A DNA stretch of 50,714 nucleotides. It comes from Candidatus Kapaibacterium sp. (GTDB lineage: Bacteria > Bacteroidota > Ignavibacteria > Kapaibacteriales > HRBIN21). A program made the position numbers and the translations under genes. Shown in pieces: positions 42,432-50,714 of the stretch. Every line of letters starts with the position of its first letter. Position 1 is the stretch's first letter. A model generated the notes under the pieces. The model made no database searches. It saw only the letters and a program-made list of their open reading frames with translations, and had not been told where the DNA came from. The stretch lies in contig JANXCT010000010.1 in NCBI GenBank assembly GCA_025059875.1, positions 1-50,714 on the forward strand. Direction: 5' to 3'.

Positions 42432-43742
42432 CTACAGGCGCTCGATGCTGACCAGCCGCCAGCGTCCGTCTGGCCGTAGTTCAAAGAGGAAACGCTGCCG
42501 GAGTCGCTCGTACGTCCACAGCTCTCGCGGAGGGCTCTCCGGTAGGAGCTCCCGGTGGAGGTGTGTTGGAGGGCCGTAGAGGATGTAGATCTTCCCCCGC
42601 TCCGTCTGTGCACCGTCTGGCTCCACAACGGACTGGAAGGCGAAGTAGGCGTAGTCCACTCGGCGGAAATACACGGCCATAGCCTCATTGTAAGCCGTTG
42701 CCGGCGTAGGATCACGCTGTTTCCAGTATTGCCAAATCTTTCGCCACTGCTCCTGCTGCGATCCCGAGCGCAGCCGTGACCACGCCTCCTTCGTCAGCAG
42801 GTAGTACATGCTCTGCACTGCATACGAAATCCGGCGTAGTGACAGCGGCATCGTTGCCCAGACGACTCGGAACTCCCACCGAAGCGTGTCCGTTGGCTCC
42901 TCGTCCCGCCAGAGTAGGAGCTCGTAACGCCCAGGCACCAGCTCCGCAGTTGTCAAGAGGGACTCGATCCAAGCCCCAATCCCGCTATCGGAGCGCACGC
43001 GGTACCGAGGGAGAGGATGCTCAACCCGCTCTAACCTCCCCGGACCTTGCGCAACAAGCCCTGCAGAGAGTTCCGGTGTGCTGTCCCACCATCGTTCGCC
43101 TCCTGCTGGAGGCAACTGTCGGCAGCGATAGCGGTACGACTGCCCGGGCTGCAGCCGAGCATCCCACAGGAGGAGCCGAACCGTGTTGACCCCAAACGGA
43201 ATAGCCCCGCCAAGCACGAACGGCGCAATGAGCTCTCGCTCCGAGGTGCTTGCAAACAGAGGTGCCTTCCACTGCTGCCGAGAGACAGGAAGATCTTGCT
43301 GGCGGACTTCACGATGCGCCAGAAGTAGTTGTAGGCGGCAACGGTGTACCGAGGCCGGTACTACTACCTCAATGGCGCGAACCCAAGCGGAATCCCGTGA
43401 CAGTGTCGCCTCGTACTGCTGCACCCAGAGCGTATCGCGTACTTCCAACCGGCGGCGCACAATCCCCACAGTGTCCAACAACTCCGTGCCCAACTGCACT
43501 AAGGCCCGAAAGCCCCCACGGATGGTCTCTTGCTCAAACGGCAGTACGGCATACGCAACTCGCACGAGCACCACAACATGCATGGAATCAGCCCCTTCCG
43601 GCAGAGCGTAGAGCTCTGCAAACCATCCCTCGCCGAACTGTCCGAAGAAGTAGCGCCCCAGCAACTCTGTGTCTTGCTGTGCGACACTCTCACTCCAGAG
43701 GACAGCAGCACACAGGTAAAGCTTTACAACCCACCGCCTCAT
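42432..43742 (-). CDS. GWxTD domain-containing secreted protein
   Basis: The 436-residue product has a signal peptide (1-21, LCAAVLWSESVAQ) and the GWxTD domain in its C-terminal third: IWQYWKQRDPTPATAYNEAM, YFRRVDYAYFAFQ and ERGKIYILYGPP, with a terminal WRLVSIERL-type strand. The eponymous GWxTD tetrad is altered, but the surrounding pattern is clear. These proteins are common in Bacteroidota, Acidobacteria and Gemmatimonadetes and are of unknown function, thought to be periplasmic or extracellular. Its start follows the ruvX stop with no gap (43743/43742), so translation is probably coupled. The N-terminal two thirds is beta-rich with no recognised domain. Confidence 0.85.
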   Translation of the reverse strand: MRRWVVKLYLCAAVLWSESVAQQDTELLGRYFFGQFGEGWFAELYALPEGADSMHVVVLVRVAYAVLPFEQETIRGGFRALVQLGTELLDTVGIVRRRLEVRDTLWVQQYEATLSRDSAWVRAIEVVVPASVHRCRLQLLLAHREVRQQDLPVSRQQWKAPLFASTSERELIAPFVLGGAIPFGVNTVRLLLWDARLQPGQSYRYRCRQLPPAGGERWWDSTPELSAGLVAQGPGRLERVEHPLPRYRVRSDSGIGAWIESLLTTAELVPGRYELLLWRDEEPTDTLRWEFRVVWATMPLSLRRISYAVQSMYYLLTKEAWSRLRSGSQQEQWRKIWQYWKQRDPTPATAYNEAMAVYFRRVDYAYFAFQSVVEPDGAQTERGKIYILYGPPTHLHRELLPESPPRELWTYERLRQRFLFELRPDGRWRLVSIERL

Positions 43743-44213
43743 TCACAGCTCCTCCGATCGTACCTTACCCCATGCGCGGAGCTCCTGCAGGAAATCCCAA
43801 AGGATCAAGGCTGCTGCCAGCCGGTCACTTTGCCCCCGCTGGCGGAGCCGCTTACGCGAAATCCCCAAAACCCTCATAGCTTCCTGCGCTCGCCGAGTGG
43901 AGCCTGTCTCATCGTAGACATAGACCGGCTGTGGAAAGCGCTGGCGCAATTGCTTGACAAACGCTCGGAGAGCCTCCAGGACAGGGCGCGTCCTCGGGGA
44001 CTCCTCGCCGCCGACCGGCATCCCGACAACAAAGGCTGCAACGCGCTCGGTCTGCACGACCCGCTGTAGTTCCTCCCAGAAGCGAGGGTGATCGTACCGC
44101 AACACCCCGCCGGGAGTGACGCTCAAGTGAAGCTCATCGCAGACAGCCCACCCCACACGGCGTAGTCCAAAGTCGACACCCAACAGGCGCCGTCCTCGCA
44201 GCTCCTCCGCCAT
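43743..44213 (-). CDS. ruvX: RuvX/YqgF-family Holliday-junction resolvase-like protein
   Basis: A 156-residue RNase H-fold protein; in bacteria, YqgF/RuvX has been linked to pre-16S rRNA end processing and to Holliday-junction cleavage. Motifs: LGVDFGLRRVGWAVCD (11-26, catalytic Asp14), VVGMPVGGEES, YDETGSTRRAQEAM with Glu/Thr-like residues, and DRLAAALILWDFL with the final Asp. I chose the ATG at 44213, which has a GAGG sequence 5 bp upstream; the ATG at 44228 overlaps the kinase stop and could be used. It directly follows the kinase gene, and precedes the GWxTD gene with no gap. Confidence 0.92.
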   Translation of the reverse strand: MAEELRGRRLLGVDFGLRRVGWAVCDELHLSVTPGGVLRYDHPRFWEELQRVVQTERVAAFVVGMPVGGEESPRTRPVLEALRAFVKQLRQRFPQPVYVYDETGSTRRAQEAMRVLGISRKRLRQRGQSDRLAAALILWDFLQELRAWGKVRSEEL

Positions 44214-44220
44214 GACAACC

Positions 44221-46278
44221 TCAGCCATGGGCAGTGCTCTGCTTTCGGCGGAACCACAGTCGGACGCGTGCTCCTCCCTCTGGATTGTTGCCCCACTCGA
44301 CCCTACCACCTTGGGCATCGACCAGCTCCCGGACAATGCGCATTCCCAATCCTGGCTCTACAGCCTCCGCAATCCCCGGACCGTTGTCGCATAACTCTAT
44401 CAGAACCCAGCTCGACTGCGGGGAGGCCAGCACAATGATTTGTGCATCCTCCTTTCCCCGGACAGCCCTCCACGCATTCTCCACTAAGTTGGCCAACACG
44501 TGGAAGAGCCACCGGCGATCTCCTTCAAGGAACAGCGGAAACGGAGGCTGGATGAGCCGAAGCACTCCGCTACTGACGAGATCCCCGTAGGCTTCCGAAA
44601 GCTGTGCCCACAAATCCCTCACCTCAGTCCATGCCTGGGCCGGAGCAGACCGGGCCAGACTACGCGCACTCTCAATCCGAGAACGCAACCGCCGAAGTAC
44701 CTGGCCCATCCTCTCCCTGTCACCCTCCTTGAAAGCCCTGTCTAGCCAATTAAGCTCCCCATAGAGTTCATGGGCCAAGACCCCTGCCAGCCGAATCTGC
44801 TGCTCCTCCAAGAGCTGAGTCAGCTCGAGTTGCCACTCCCAGCGGGCTCCAAGAGGAACATGCAGCCACCACTGCTGGCCCAACCGCTCCAATCTGAGCT
44901 GTGCAGCAGCCGGCCGCTCTACGGGTCTTCCGAAGGGGAGATTGTCTCTATGGTCCTCCACGGACTTGGGTTGTCCTCCACCTACCTGGCTCTTTACCGC
45001 TAGCGAAGGGTCAGCTCGGTAGCGATTCGGCCGGAGTTCAACAATCCGGGAAGGACTCGAAGCCATCCCACGCTGCAAGAAGCGGAAGACAGCACGTCGC
45101 AGCGCGGCTCGCCAGATCCGGTACCCAGCGATTCCAAAGAGAAGAGCAACCCCTCCGACTCCCAAGCCATACCCAAGCCCGACCAATGCCCTCCGCACCA
45201 GCGGCACTGCGGAGAGCCGCCAGAGCTGAATTCGCCGACCTGTAGCGAGGAGAGCACTCGCGCCAAGACTGGCCACTAAACGAACGGAGCCGTCTACCTC
45301 TGCCTGAGCGTGGACTCCACCAAGGTCACCAACCACGAGCCTTCCGCCGGTCACCACCCACCACCATCCGTACGCACTGTGGAGAGTTGCATCCCCACCC
45401 GCAGGGAGAGTTGCTATGGGCTTCTCTCTGTCCAAGCGACGCAACCTCCACTGTGCATCCTGCTGATCCAGCCATACTGGAACGGTTGCGTCTCCGTCCA
45501 CCAGGATAGCTACCTGAGATACGGGGGCTGGAAATCTCCTATCAGACTCCAGGCCTCCATCGGCCCTCCATACTCTCACTCGTGTCTCCCTCTCCGAGTG
45601 CTGCTCGGCAAGGGCTATCCGACCATCTGGAAGTATCCACACCTGGGCGCTCTCCGGCTGCTCCACCGCCGTCAGCCATAGAGGGGAGCCAGAACGCCAC
45701 ACGCGGTACAGTGCCCCCCGCATCCCTTCGCGTCTCACCCACGCTGCCAGTTCCTGTATCGGGTCTCCAGCAACGTAGGCTACTTGGTCTGCCACCCTCT
45801 TCCACTGATCCTGCTCACGTTCGTAGGTCCATACACCCTGCCGGCCGGCAAAGAGCCACCATCCTACGCCTATAACGGGTATACCCCCCTCGGCTCCCTC
45901 TGGTCCTCCCCTCGCTGCTAGTCGGACCCGCTCATTCCCTTGAGCATCCACTCCGATCCACTCGAACCGCCGTCCATCATCAATCAGTACCCAGACCAAA
46001 GAATCGCCAACCACCGCCCAACACCGCCCCGGTAGCCTGGCAGCAACCCCATCGTGCCGCGCTCGAAGCAAGGTTAGCTGCGTAGCATGGGGAATCCCCC
46101 AAGCCTCACTCCCGACAGTCGTTATGCTTGCCCAGACAGTGTCGGCTCCCTGTACAACGGCCACCACTGCGTCATCCCCAGCGCCTTCAGCCTCGAGCCG
46201 AAGTTCTCCCACTGGTGTCTGCCAGATTCCACAACCGCCGAGCAAGAGGAAGCCTACGAGACCGATTGGATTTCGCAT
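44221..46278 (-). CDS. Sensor histidine kinase with N-terminal lipobox and propeller-like sensor
   Basis: The 685-residue product senses an unknown signal and autophosphorylates on His. It begins MRNPIGLVGFLLLGGC: the lipobox LGGC gives lipidated Cys16, an unusual start for a histidine kinase. Residues 20-355 form a repeat-rich, Trp-rich domain resembling a beta-propeller (RQGVWTYEREQDQ, ILPDGRIALAEQ, WLDQQDAQWRLRRL). A single transmembrane helix (about 363-388) follows; then the dimerisation His503 (LAHEL) and the HATPase domain, with N-box Asn597/601 (NLVENA), DNGPG (631-635) and GLGMRIV (643-649). The start ATG at 46278 overlaps the end of ispF by 25 bp; upstream residues look non-coding. 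No response-regulator gene is adjacent. Odd placement beside housekeeping ispF and ruvX. Confidence 0.85.
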   Translation of the reverse strand: MRNPIGLVGFLLLGGCGIWQTPVGELRLEAEGAGDDAVVAVVQGADTVWASITTVGSEAWGIPHATQLTLLRARHDGVAARLPGRCWAVVGDSLVWVLIDDGRRFEWIGVDAQGNERVRLAARGGPEGAEGGIPVIGVGWWLFAGRQGVWTYEREQDQWKRVADQVAYVAGDPIQELAAWVRREGMRGALYRVWRSGSPLWLTAVEQPESAQVWILPDGRIALAEQHSERETRVRVWRADGGLESDRRFPAPVSQVAILVDGDATVPVWLDQQDAQWRLRRLDREKPIATLPAGGDATLHSAYGWWWVVTGGRLVVGDLGGVHAQAEVDGSVRLVASLGASALLATGRRIQLWRLSAVPLVRRALVGLGYGLGVGGVALLFGIAGYRIWRAALRRAVFRFLQRGMASSPSRIVELRPNRYRADPSLAVKSQVGGGQPKSVEDHRDNLPFGRPVERPAAAQLRLERLGQQWWLHVPLGARWEWQLELTQLLEEQQIRLAGVLAHELYGELNWLDRAFKEGDRERMGQVLRRLRSRIESARSLARSAPAQAWTEVRDLWAQLSEAYGDLVSSGVLRLIQPPFPLFLEGDRRWLFHVLANLVENAWRAVRGKEDAQIIVLASPQSSWVLIELCDNGPGIAEAVEPGLGMRIVRELVDAQGGRVEWGNNPEGGARVRLWFRRKQSTAHG

Positions 46279-46727
46279 ACGCAGAACGCTGCAATCCCTT
46301 CTTCCCGTCCGACGAACCCAAGGTGCTCTGGGGTCGTTGCCTTCACCGACACCCGCTCTACCGGTATCCGGCACAGCTCTGCGATCGTATGTCGCATCGC
46401 CTCCCGATAGGGAGCAATCTTCGGCTGCTGTAGCACCACCGTTACATCAACATTCACGACTCGGTAGCCCTGCTCCGCAAGCAGCCCAACTACCCGCTCA
46501 ACGAAGACGCGGCTGGAGACGCCCCGGTACGCTGGGTCCGAATCCGGGAAGTGCTCCCCAATGTCTCCCAGACCGGCAGCTCCCAAGAGGGCGTCGCAGA
46601 GGGCGTGAAGCAAGACATCCCCATCGCTATGAGCCAGCACTCCCTTCGGCGAAGGGATCTCTACTCCACCAATGACCAACTTGCCTCCGTCCACCAGCCG
46701 ATGAACGTCGTAGCCAAACCCGACCAT
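46254..46727 (-). CDS. ispF: 2-C-methyl-D-erythritol 2,4-cyclodiphosphate synthase
   Basis: Closes the cyclic diphosphate of the non-mevalonate isoprenoid pathway, releasing CMP. The 157 residues are exactly typical. Motifs: MVGFGYDVHRLV (1-12) with metal ligands Asp7 and His9, LAHSDGDVLLHALCDALLG (31-49, His41) and FPDSDPAYRG. The open frame extends to 46901, but the first 58 residues are unlike the family and the ATG at 46727 fits it. Its last 25 bp overlap the start of the kinase gene. Having ispF shows that the organism makes isoprenoids by the MEP route. Confidence 0.96.
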   Translation of the reverse strand: MVGFGYDVHRLVDGGKLVIGGVEIPSPKGVLAHSDGDVLLHALCDALLGAAGLGDIGEHFPDSDPAYRGVSSRVFVERVVGLLAEQGYRVVNVDVTVVLQQPKIAPYREAMRHTIAELCRIPVERVSVKATTPEHLGFVGREEGIAAFCVCEIQSVS

Positions 46728-46754
46728 CTCGCAACATCTGTCGACCTCCTCAAA

Positions 46755-46762
46755 CAAAACTA
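46755..46762 (-). promoter_or_regulatory. Candidate -7 box TAGTTTTG for the ispF operon
   Basis: Matches TAnnTTTG on the minus strand, 28 bp upstream of the ispF ATG (46727). It would lie inside a coding region if the longer open frame were used, supporting the short start. Confidence 0.4.
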
Positions 46763-46843
46763 CAGGCTTTTCAAGTAGCGCTGCCGTCAGCCGGGAACTC
46801 CCTGCAAGCCACCTTATGGCTGTCGGATGTCTGCCCGATTGTG

Positions 46844-46851
46844 TATATTTG
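46844..46851 (+). promoter_or_regulatory. Candidate -7 box TATATTTG for the giant surface-protein gene
   Basis: Matches TAnnTTTG, 52 bp before the ATG at 46903. No strong -33 element is visible. With the 46755 box it makes a second divergent pair. Confidence 0.45.
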
Positions 46852-46902
46852 CGCGCGTGTAGCGTCAGTGTGCATGTCCCATAGATAGTAGATGAGGCCA
46901 TA

Positions 46903-49900
46903 ATGCTACAGCGGGCTCTCTTGGTGCTGACCTCTTTGGCATCGTTGGTCCTACTCCATCTCCCTGCATCAGCGCAGTCCTGGCTCTGGGCGCGCCGAAT
47001 TGGTGGTGCTTGCTATGACTACTATGTGTACCCCATGCGGGTCGCCTCCGATGCCCAAGGCAACGTCTACGTGACGGGGTACTTCTACTACTACTTCACC
47101 GCCGAAGGCGTGACATACTACACCTACAATTTCGGCGCTCATGTGGACATGTTTGTGGCTAAATACAGTCCTACCGGGGTCCTGCAGTGGGTCCGGGTTG
47201 GTGGTGGCACCGGTAGTGACTACGGTTACGGCATTGGGGTTGACGCCAATGGGAACGTCTACGTTACAGGGTACTACTACAGCAATCCTGCTGTTTTCGG
47301 AAGCTGGTCGTTAGCGGCAGCAACGACACCTGATGTCTTCCTGGTCAAGTACGACGCCAACGGCAATGTCCTGTGGGCTGCTCGTATGGCGGGGACTTCG
47401 ACGGACATCGTCTACAACCTTGCTGTAGATGCCAACGGAAACAGCTATCTCACTGGCTATTTCAGTAGCTCAACCACGTTCTTCTCTGCCGGTTCCACTA
47501 CAGGCACTACCCTCCCGGCCGTGGGAAGCGGTGTAGAAGCCTTCGTCGCTGTCTATAACACCAACGGAGTCTTCCAGTGGGCACGAGCTATTGGTGGGAG
47601 CTCCTCGGAGTATGGATATGGCGTCGGGGTAGACCAGAGCGGCAACGTCTATGTATCGGGCTACTACTACAGCAACCCCATCTATGTAGGCTCAACTGCA
47701 ATGTCTCTGTCCGTCGCCTACGCCACTCCTGAGATCTTTCTGGCGAAATTCAACCCCAGCGGCACCGCTCTCTGGGTAGCTAACGCTATGGTCGGCTCCA
47801 GTACAGAAATCTTGTACGATATGTCCACTGACGCTTCGGGCAACTCGTTTCTGACAGGCTATACCACTTCTAACCCCGCGTATGCTATCTCTGCTGCCGG
47901 GAGTGGTGGAGGGACGATCACGATTAGCCGTGGCACTACTACTGCTCAAGCCTTTGCCGTCCGCTTCAACACCAATGGGGTTGCGCAATGGGGGAGCATC
48001 GTCGGTGGTACCGTCTCTACGTATGGCTATGGCATCGACGTTGACAATAGGGGGAACATCTACCTGGGTGGTTACCACTACGGCAGCTTCACCTTCGGAA
48101 GCTCCACAATCTCGGTGAGCGCAACCCCCGACGTCTTCATCTTGGTGTGGCAAAGCGATGGCACAGCCGACTTCGGCGTAGCAGCTACGGGTAACAGCAC
48201 CGATATTCTTTACCACCTACGTGTCTCCCGCCCACGTCGAGAGGCGGCTATTACTGGGTATTTCTTGAGCACGCCTCTCACCTTTGGCAACATCAGCATT
48301 AATAATGACAGTTACACCTCTGGCTGCTACTACTACGCAGCAGGGTTCTTGGCCACCATGCGTGTGCGTCCTAACTTGGATGCCGGGATTGTAGGGCTTG
48401 CCAACCCACAGCCACCCTTTGCTTCGGGCAACCAAGGCGTGACAATCCGCCTACAGAACTTTGGACGGCAACCTATCACCAGCATTACCGTTGCATGGTC
48501 TGTGGACGGGACGCCGCAGTCCCCGCAGACGTGGACTGGAACACTGAGCTCAGACGCTGTTACGACGCTTACCCTGGGCACACTCAACTTCGCACCCCGG
48601 ACGATCGTGAACCTGCAGTTCAGCATCACTGCCGTCAACGGGCTAACCGATGAGGACGCTTCCAACAATGCCCTCACTGCTCAGCGTGCGCCAGCCCTGG
48701 CGGGTGCCTATACCATTGGCGGCACAAGCCCCGATTTCCCCAGCTTTACGGCGGCTGCCAACTACCTCCATATCGGCGGTGTCCTGGACACGGTCACCTT
48801 CCGCGTCCGTAGTGGAGTCTACACAGAGCAGTTGAACCTCAACGCCACAATACCAGGCGCTGGGCTTCCAACGCGCCGGATTACCTTCGAGTCCGAGTCT
48901 GGCAATGCTGCCAGCGTTACGCTGCGATACGCTGCTACTTCGTCGCTGGATAACTTCGTCGTGCGCTTGAACGAGCTCAAACACGTCGTGCTGCGCAACC
49001 TAACAATCCAAAATACGGGAGCGTCGTTCGGGCGCGTCATCTGGCTGACTTCTACCAGCTCCAGCTTGGGAGCTGGCTGCGACGACGTCACTATTGAAGG
49101 GTGCCAGCTCATCGGGCGTAGCTCCACGAGCACGGCAACGGCCGACGCCGTTGTCTACGCGTACGAGAACAACCACAATAACCTTGTTCTGCGCAACAAC
49201 ACGATTCGCAATGGCAGCGTCGGTGTCTTTGTCGGTTCTTGGTGGTTCCCACTGACAACAGGGCTGCGGTTGGAGGGCAACACTATCCGCGACTTCTACG
49301 TTGGCGCACTGTATGCTCTCTATTTAGACGCCCCTGTTGTGGTACGGAATCAACTGATTGGGTCACCCACCTCTATCGCCTCGGGTGGATATTACCTGTA
49401 CTTCCTGTTCAACGACAACGCTATCACGGTGGAACGCAACCACATGTGGGGCATGCCTGGCGGCAGCGGAGTGCTCGTCAACTCGTTCTACAGTTCTGTT
49501 GCTGCCACGGCGCGTATCGTGAACAACTTCATCGAGATCGGGAACAACACAGCGAACCTGTCCCGTGGCATAGACATACGCTCGCGCTCGAATATCGCTA
49601 TCGTGCACAACAGCGTCAACGTGCGCAGCACGAACGCCAGCTCTGCAGCCTTCTACAGCGCTGCTGGGAGCAGCCTGCGGGTTACGCACAACATCTTCAT
49701 CAACAGCGGGACAGGCTGGGCGATCTGGGCCAACAGCGCCTTTGCTGCCAGCCCCAGCGCGTGCAACTACAACAACCTCTACAGCGTCAGTGGTCCAATT
49801 GGGTGGTTCGGGGGCAGCAATCGGCAAACTCTCGCTGACTGGCGAACTGCCACCAATTATGATGCGAATTCGATATCCAAACCTGTTCCCTGGGCATCAG

Positions 49901-50714
49901 GTACCGACCTGCACTTGACGCAGGTGGATGAGCCTTTGTACACGGGTGTACCGCAGAATGCCGATGTGCCCGTTGACATTGACGGCGAGGGCCGGCGTGT
50001 CTGGTACATGGGTGCCGATGAGGTGATCCCTGTCATCACAATTACACAACAGCCTGTGGACACGACGCGAGGCTGCCTGGGAACCTCCACGACGCTCCGT
50101 ATCCAGGCTACTGCCACCTTCAACGCACGCCTCTCCTACCAGTGGCTACGGAATGGCGCGCCAATCCCTGAGGGATACGATGGCCGTTTCTTCGGCACTA
50201 CAACCCCAACGCTGTCTATCCAAAACACAAAGCCAACTGACGAAGGTGCATACGCCTGCCTGGTTACAGGCAACAGTGGTGCAACTCCCGTGCTGTCCAA
50301 CCTGAGCATTCTCATTGTGTGGTCGCCGATTGAAATCACGCAGCAGCCTGAGTCACAGTTTGCATGCGTAGGCGGAGAGGTTGTGCTGGGGGTCCTTGCC
50401 AACGGGACCATCTTCGGCTACCAGTGGCAGCGGGAGACCCCTGCAGGATGGCAAGACATCCCTGGTGCAACGCAGGGGCAGCTTCGACTCAGCAACCTGC
50501 AGTATTCTTCGTCCGGGCGATACCGGTGCGTACTCTTCGGTACCTGCGGTACGGAGCAACTCCCCACGGACCCGGCTGTGGTCTTCGTACTAGGCGATGT
50601 CCAGTTTACGGCAGCGCCCGACACTGTTGCCACTGCCCTCGGTGGTCGGGCGGAGCTGAGTGTGGAGGCGGAGGTTGTGGGGGCGCCGCCGACGTACCAG
50701 CCGCAGTACCAGTG
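46903..50714 (+). CDS. Giant surface protein: SBBP propeller, beta-helix and Ig-like domains (3' end cut by window edge)
   Basis: Open from the ATG at 46903 to the last base (1270 codons and still running); no stop codon occurs in the window. A signal peptide occupies 1-24 (SLVLLHLPASAQ). Residues about 30-470 hold seven SBBP-like blades (VDANGNVYVTGYYY type), alternating a YGYGxxVD type and an I-x-Y-x-x-x-x-D type, which fits a seven-bladed propeller. Residues 488-590 resemble a CARDB/Ig-like domain (LDAGIVGLANPQPP). Residues 601-1030 form a right-handed beta-helix (VVLRNLTIQN, NNLVLRNNTIRNGSVG, IVHNSVNV), ending in a GADE motif. Two Ig-like domains follow (about 1045-1140, ITQQP, then YQWLRNGAPI; and about 1144-1230), then a third begins. 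The ensemble suggests an exported adhesin-like protein, and a type IX sorting domain would be expected beyond the edge. Function and ligand are unknown. Confidence 0.88.
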   Translation, partial: MLQRALLVLTSLASLVLLHLPASAQSWLWARRIGGACYDYYVYPMRVASDAQGNVYVTGYFYYYFTAEGVTYYTYNFGAHVDMFVAKYSPTGVLQWVRVGGGTGSDYGYGIGVDANGNVYVTGYYYSNPAVFGSWSLAAATTPDVFLVKYDANGNVLWAARMAGTSTDIVYNLAVDANGNSYLTGYFSSSTTFFSAGSTTGTTLPAVGSGVEAFVAVYNTNGVFQWARAIGGSSSEYGYGVGVDQSGNVYVSGYYYSNPIYVGSTAMSLSVAYATPEIFLAKFNPSGTALWVANAMVGSSTEILYDMSTDASGNSFLTGYTTSNPAYAISAAGSGGGTITISRGTTTAQAFAVRFNTNGVAQWGSIVGGTVSTYGYGIDVDNRGNIYLGGYHYGSFTFGSSTISVSATPDVFILVWQSDGTADFGVAATGNSTDILYHLRVSRPRREAAITGYFLSTPLTFGNISINNDSYTSGCYYYAAGFLATMRVRPNLDAGIVGLANPQPPFASGNQGVTIRLQNFGRQPITSITVAWSVDGTPQSPQTWTGTLSSDAVTTLTLGTLNFAPRTIVNLQFSITAVNGLTDEDASNNALTAQRAPALAGAYTIGGTSPDFPSFTAAANYLHIGGVLDTVTFRVRSGVYTEQLNLNATIPGAGLPTRRITFESESGNAASVTLRYAATSSLDNFVVRLNELKHVVLRNLTIQNTGASFGRVIWLTSTSSSLGAGCDDVTIEGCQLIGRSSTSTATADAVVYAYENNHNNLVLRNNTIRNGSVGVFVGSWWFPLTTGLRLEGNTIRDFYVGALYALYLDAPVVVRNQLIGSPTSIASGGYYLYFLFNDNAITVERNHMWGMPGGSGVLVNSFYSSVAATARIVNNFIEIGNNTANLSRGIDIRSRSNIAIVHNSVNVRSTNASSAAFYSAAGSSLRVTHNIFINSGTGWAIWANSAFAASPSACNYNNLYSVSGPIGWFGGSNRQTLADWRTATNYDANSISKPVPWASGTDLHLTQVDEPLYTGVPQNADVPVDIDGEGRRVWYMGADEVIPVITITQQPVDTTRGCLGTSTTLRIQATATFNARLSYQWLRNGAPIPEGYDGRFFGTTTPTLSIQNTKPTDEGAYACLVTGNSGATPVLSNLSILIVWSPIEITQQPESQFACVGGEVVLGVLANGTIFGYQWQRETPAGWQDIPGATQGQLRLSNLQYSSSGRYRCVLFGTCGTEQLPTDPAVVFVLGDVQFTAAPDTVATALGGRAELSVEAEVVGAPPTYQPQYQ
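47005..48260 (+). repeat. Imperfect tandem repeats encoding seven propeller blades
   Basis: Within the giant gene, short tracts recur: the YGYG-type tract at about 47221, 47611 and 48022 (spacing about 390-411 bp) and the other type at about 47404, 47808 and 48200. The motif GYYYSNP occurs twice at nearly the same place in the unit. The pair period of about 400 bp shows that the blades arose as duplicated pairs. Confidence 0.6.

Noticed and set aside
42413-42715. Upstream 101-codon extension of the GNAT-like protein
   Set aside because: Low-complexity Ser/Thr/Arg sequence overlapping the end of the GWxTD gene in another frame; ATG 42412 matches the family start.
49239-49838. Plus-strand open frame of 199 codons, Gln/Arg/His-rich
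   Set aside because: Out-of-frame shadow of the beta-helix part of the giant surface protein, whose repeats are clear in the 46903 frame.
1-50714. CRISPR array, tRNA/rRNA genes, insertion sequences, prophage
   Set aside because: I looked for regular direct repeats with spacers, tRNA T-loop signatures, 4.5S/RNase P/tmRNA cores and transposase motifs and saw none; short structured RNAs could be missed by eye.

Overview
The window reads as a chromosomal segment of a GC-rich (visibly well above 50%), Gram-negative heterotroph of the Bacteroidota/Chlorobiota group (FCB superphylum). Evidence seen: type IX-style C-terminal sorting domains on secreted proteins, a PorV/UPF0164-type outer-membrane protein, a TonB-dependent receptor with a carboxypeptidase-regulatory-like N-terminus, OmpA proteins with PD40 propeller repeats, a GWxTD protein, DUF2723, and repeated TAnnTTTG promoter -7 boxes. 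A Kapabacteria/Ignavibacteria-like lineage is my best guess; this is inference from gene content. I saw no rRNA, tRNA, CRISPR array, insertion sequence or phage gene.

Layout. 1-2.9 kb (minus): a small membrane protein, a thiamine-diphosphate dehydrogenase E1 alpha subunit carrying an N-terminal repressor-type helix-turn-helix, and citrate synthase (runs off the left edge). 3.0-4.2 kb (plus): a PD40 propeller gene broken by an in-frame stop. 4.6-7.3 kb (plus): 4-hydroxyphenylpyruvate dioxygenase and glutamate dehydrogenase, tail-to-tail with a six-hairpin glycosidase-like gene (7.3-9.3 kb). 9.4-11.0 kb: two membrane proteins. 11.9-17.0 kb (plus): hutH, a small transaldolase and aconitase. 17.2-20.2 kb (plus): a DUF2723 membrane glycosyltransferase-like protein and a degenerate mannose-1-phosphate guanylyltransferase paralogue.

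20.2-30.4 kb (minus) is a surface/secretion block: a BNR-type exoprotein with a sorting domain, a TonB-dependent receptor, a 1270-residue exoprotein with a C-terminal sorting-like domain, and a PorV-like barrel. 31.2-36.4 kb (minus): subtilase, short-chain dehydrogenase, intact ManC and imidazolonepropionase (hutI). 36.5-41.3 kb (plus): barrel protein, OmpA/PD40 protein, a cytochrome c-porin gene with two compensating frameshifts, and guanine deaminase. 41.3-46.7 kb (minus): ispF, a lipoprotein-type sensor histidine kinase, ruvX, GWxTD and GNAT-like genes. 46.9-50.7 kb (plus): the 5' part of a giant surface protein (SBBP propeller, beta-helix, Ig-like domains), cut by the right edge.

Taken together: the organism oxidises amino acids and purines (hutH, hutI, hpd, gdhA, guaD all feed ammonia or carbon skeletons to central metabolism) through an oxidative TCA cycle (citrate synthase, aconitase, E1 alpha), and invests heavily in surface and secreted proteins. 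The most unusual items are the HTH-E1 alpha fusion, the kinase with a lipobox, the ManC paralogue lacking its nucleotide-binding signature, and the two broken surface-protein genes.
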